Shown: in pieces, positions 5,945 to 5,946 of the stretch | How the letters are laid out: the number at the start of each line of letters is the position of its first letter | Numbering within the stretch: the first letter of the stretch is position 1 | NCBI GenBank assembly: GCA_016735415.1 | Contig: JAERRP010000279.1 | Coordinates: 1-5,946, forward strand | Reading direction: 5' to 3' | Source of the DNA: Desulfobacterales bacterium | GTDB taxonomy: Bacteria; Desulfobacterota; Desulfobacteria; Desulfobacterales; UBA5852 | Length of the DNA: 5,946 bases | Position numbers and translations under genes: made by a program | The notes under the pieces: generated by a model | What the model saw: only the letters and a program-made list of their open reading frames with translations | Database searches by the model: none | Told to the model about the DNA's origin: nothing

Positions 5945-5946
5945 GT

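Noticed and set aside
5841..5946. Terminal end of a transposon beginning TGT, inserted into the aminopeptidase gene; an 11-of-12 inverted repeat (5852-5863 and 5910-5921) looked like internal sites.
   Set aside because: The tail reads as coding sequence for a complex I subunit, not as a transposon end. The inverted repeat falls inside that coding stretch and no transposase sequence is seen.

Overview
This is a GC-rich (roughly 60%) bacterial window with four recognisable protein-coding regions, plus a short foreign-looking tail at the right edge. The gene styles fit a deltaproteobacterium (Desulfobacterota): a minimal Hanks-type kinase beside a long regulator with a degenerate GGDEF end, and an exported M1-like gluzincin peptidase. 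That placement is an inference from protein style; no 16S rRNA or other taxonomic marker is present. Both window edges cut through genes, so this looks like a whole contig or an arbitrary slice.

Layout. Bases 1-1678 (minus strand) hold the first 559 codons of an exported M1-family zinc metallopeptidase, open through the left edge. It is absent from a stop-to-stop ORF listing because its stop codon lies outside. Bases 1679-1963 are a divergent intergenic region with one plausible sigma70-type promoter facing each way, each overlapping a short inverted repeat. Bases 1964-2857 (plus) encode a 297-residue cytosolic Ser/Thr protein kinase with all catalytic residues. Next is a long regulator (732 residues from the preferred start at 3013, or 784 from an ATGA-overlapping start at 2857). 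Its N-terminal domain is of a type I associate with deltaproteobacterial c-di-GMP and HD-GYP proteins, its middle is helical, and its C-terminus is a GGDEF-like fold that has lost the GGDEF signature. Bases 5300 to about 5842 (plus) encode the N-terminal domain of a second, more typical M1 aminopeptidase.

At about 5840 the aminopeptidase reading frame stops making sense, in the middle of a conserved motif, and GC content falls from 66% (5741-5840) to 35% (5841-5946). The last ~104 bases, read on the minus strand, encode a cysteine cluster typical of NuoG, the complex I 75 kDa subunit. The sequence therefore joins two unrelated genes in opposite orientation. The likeliest explanation is an assembly or amplification chimera; a real rearrangement is less likely.

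How the genes may work together: the kinase and the regulator are adjacent, co-directional and probably co-transcribed, so the regulator is the obvious candidate substrate or partner of the kinase. With no GGDEF active site, its output is more likely binding or scaffolding than c-di-GMP synthesis. The two flanking M1 genes are of different subtypes and need not be related to this pair.
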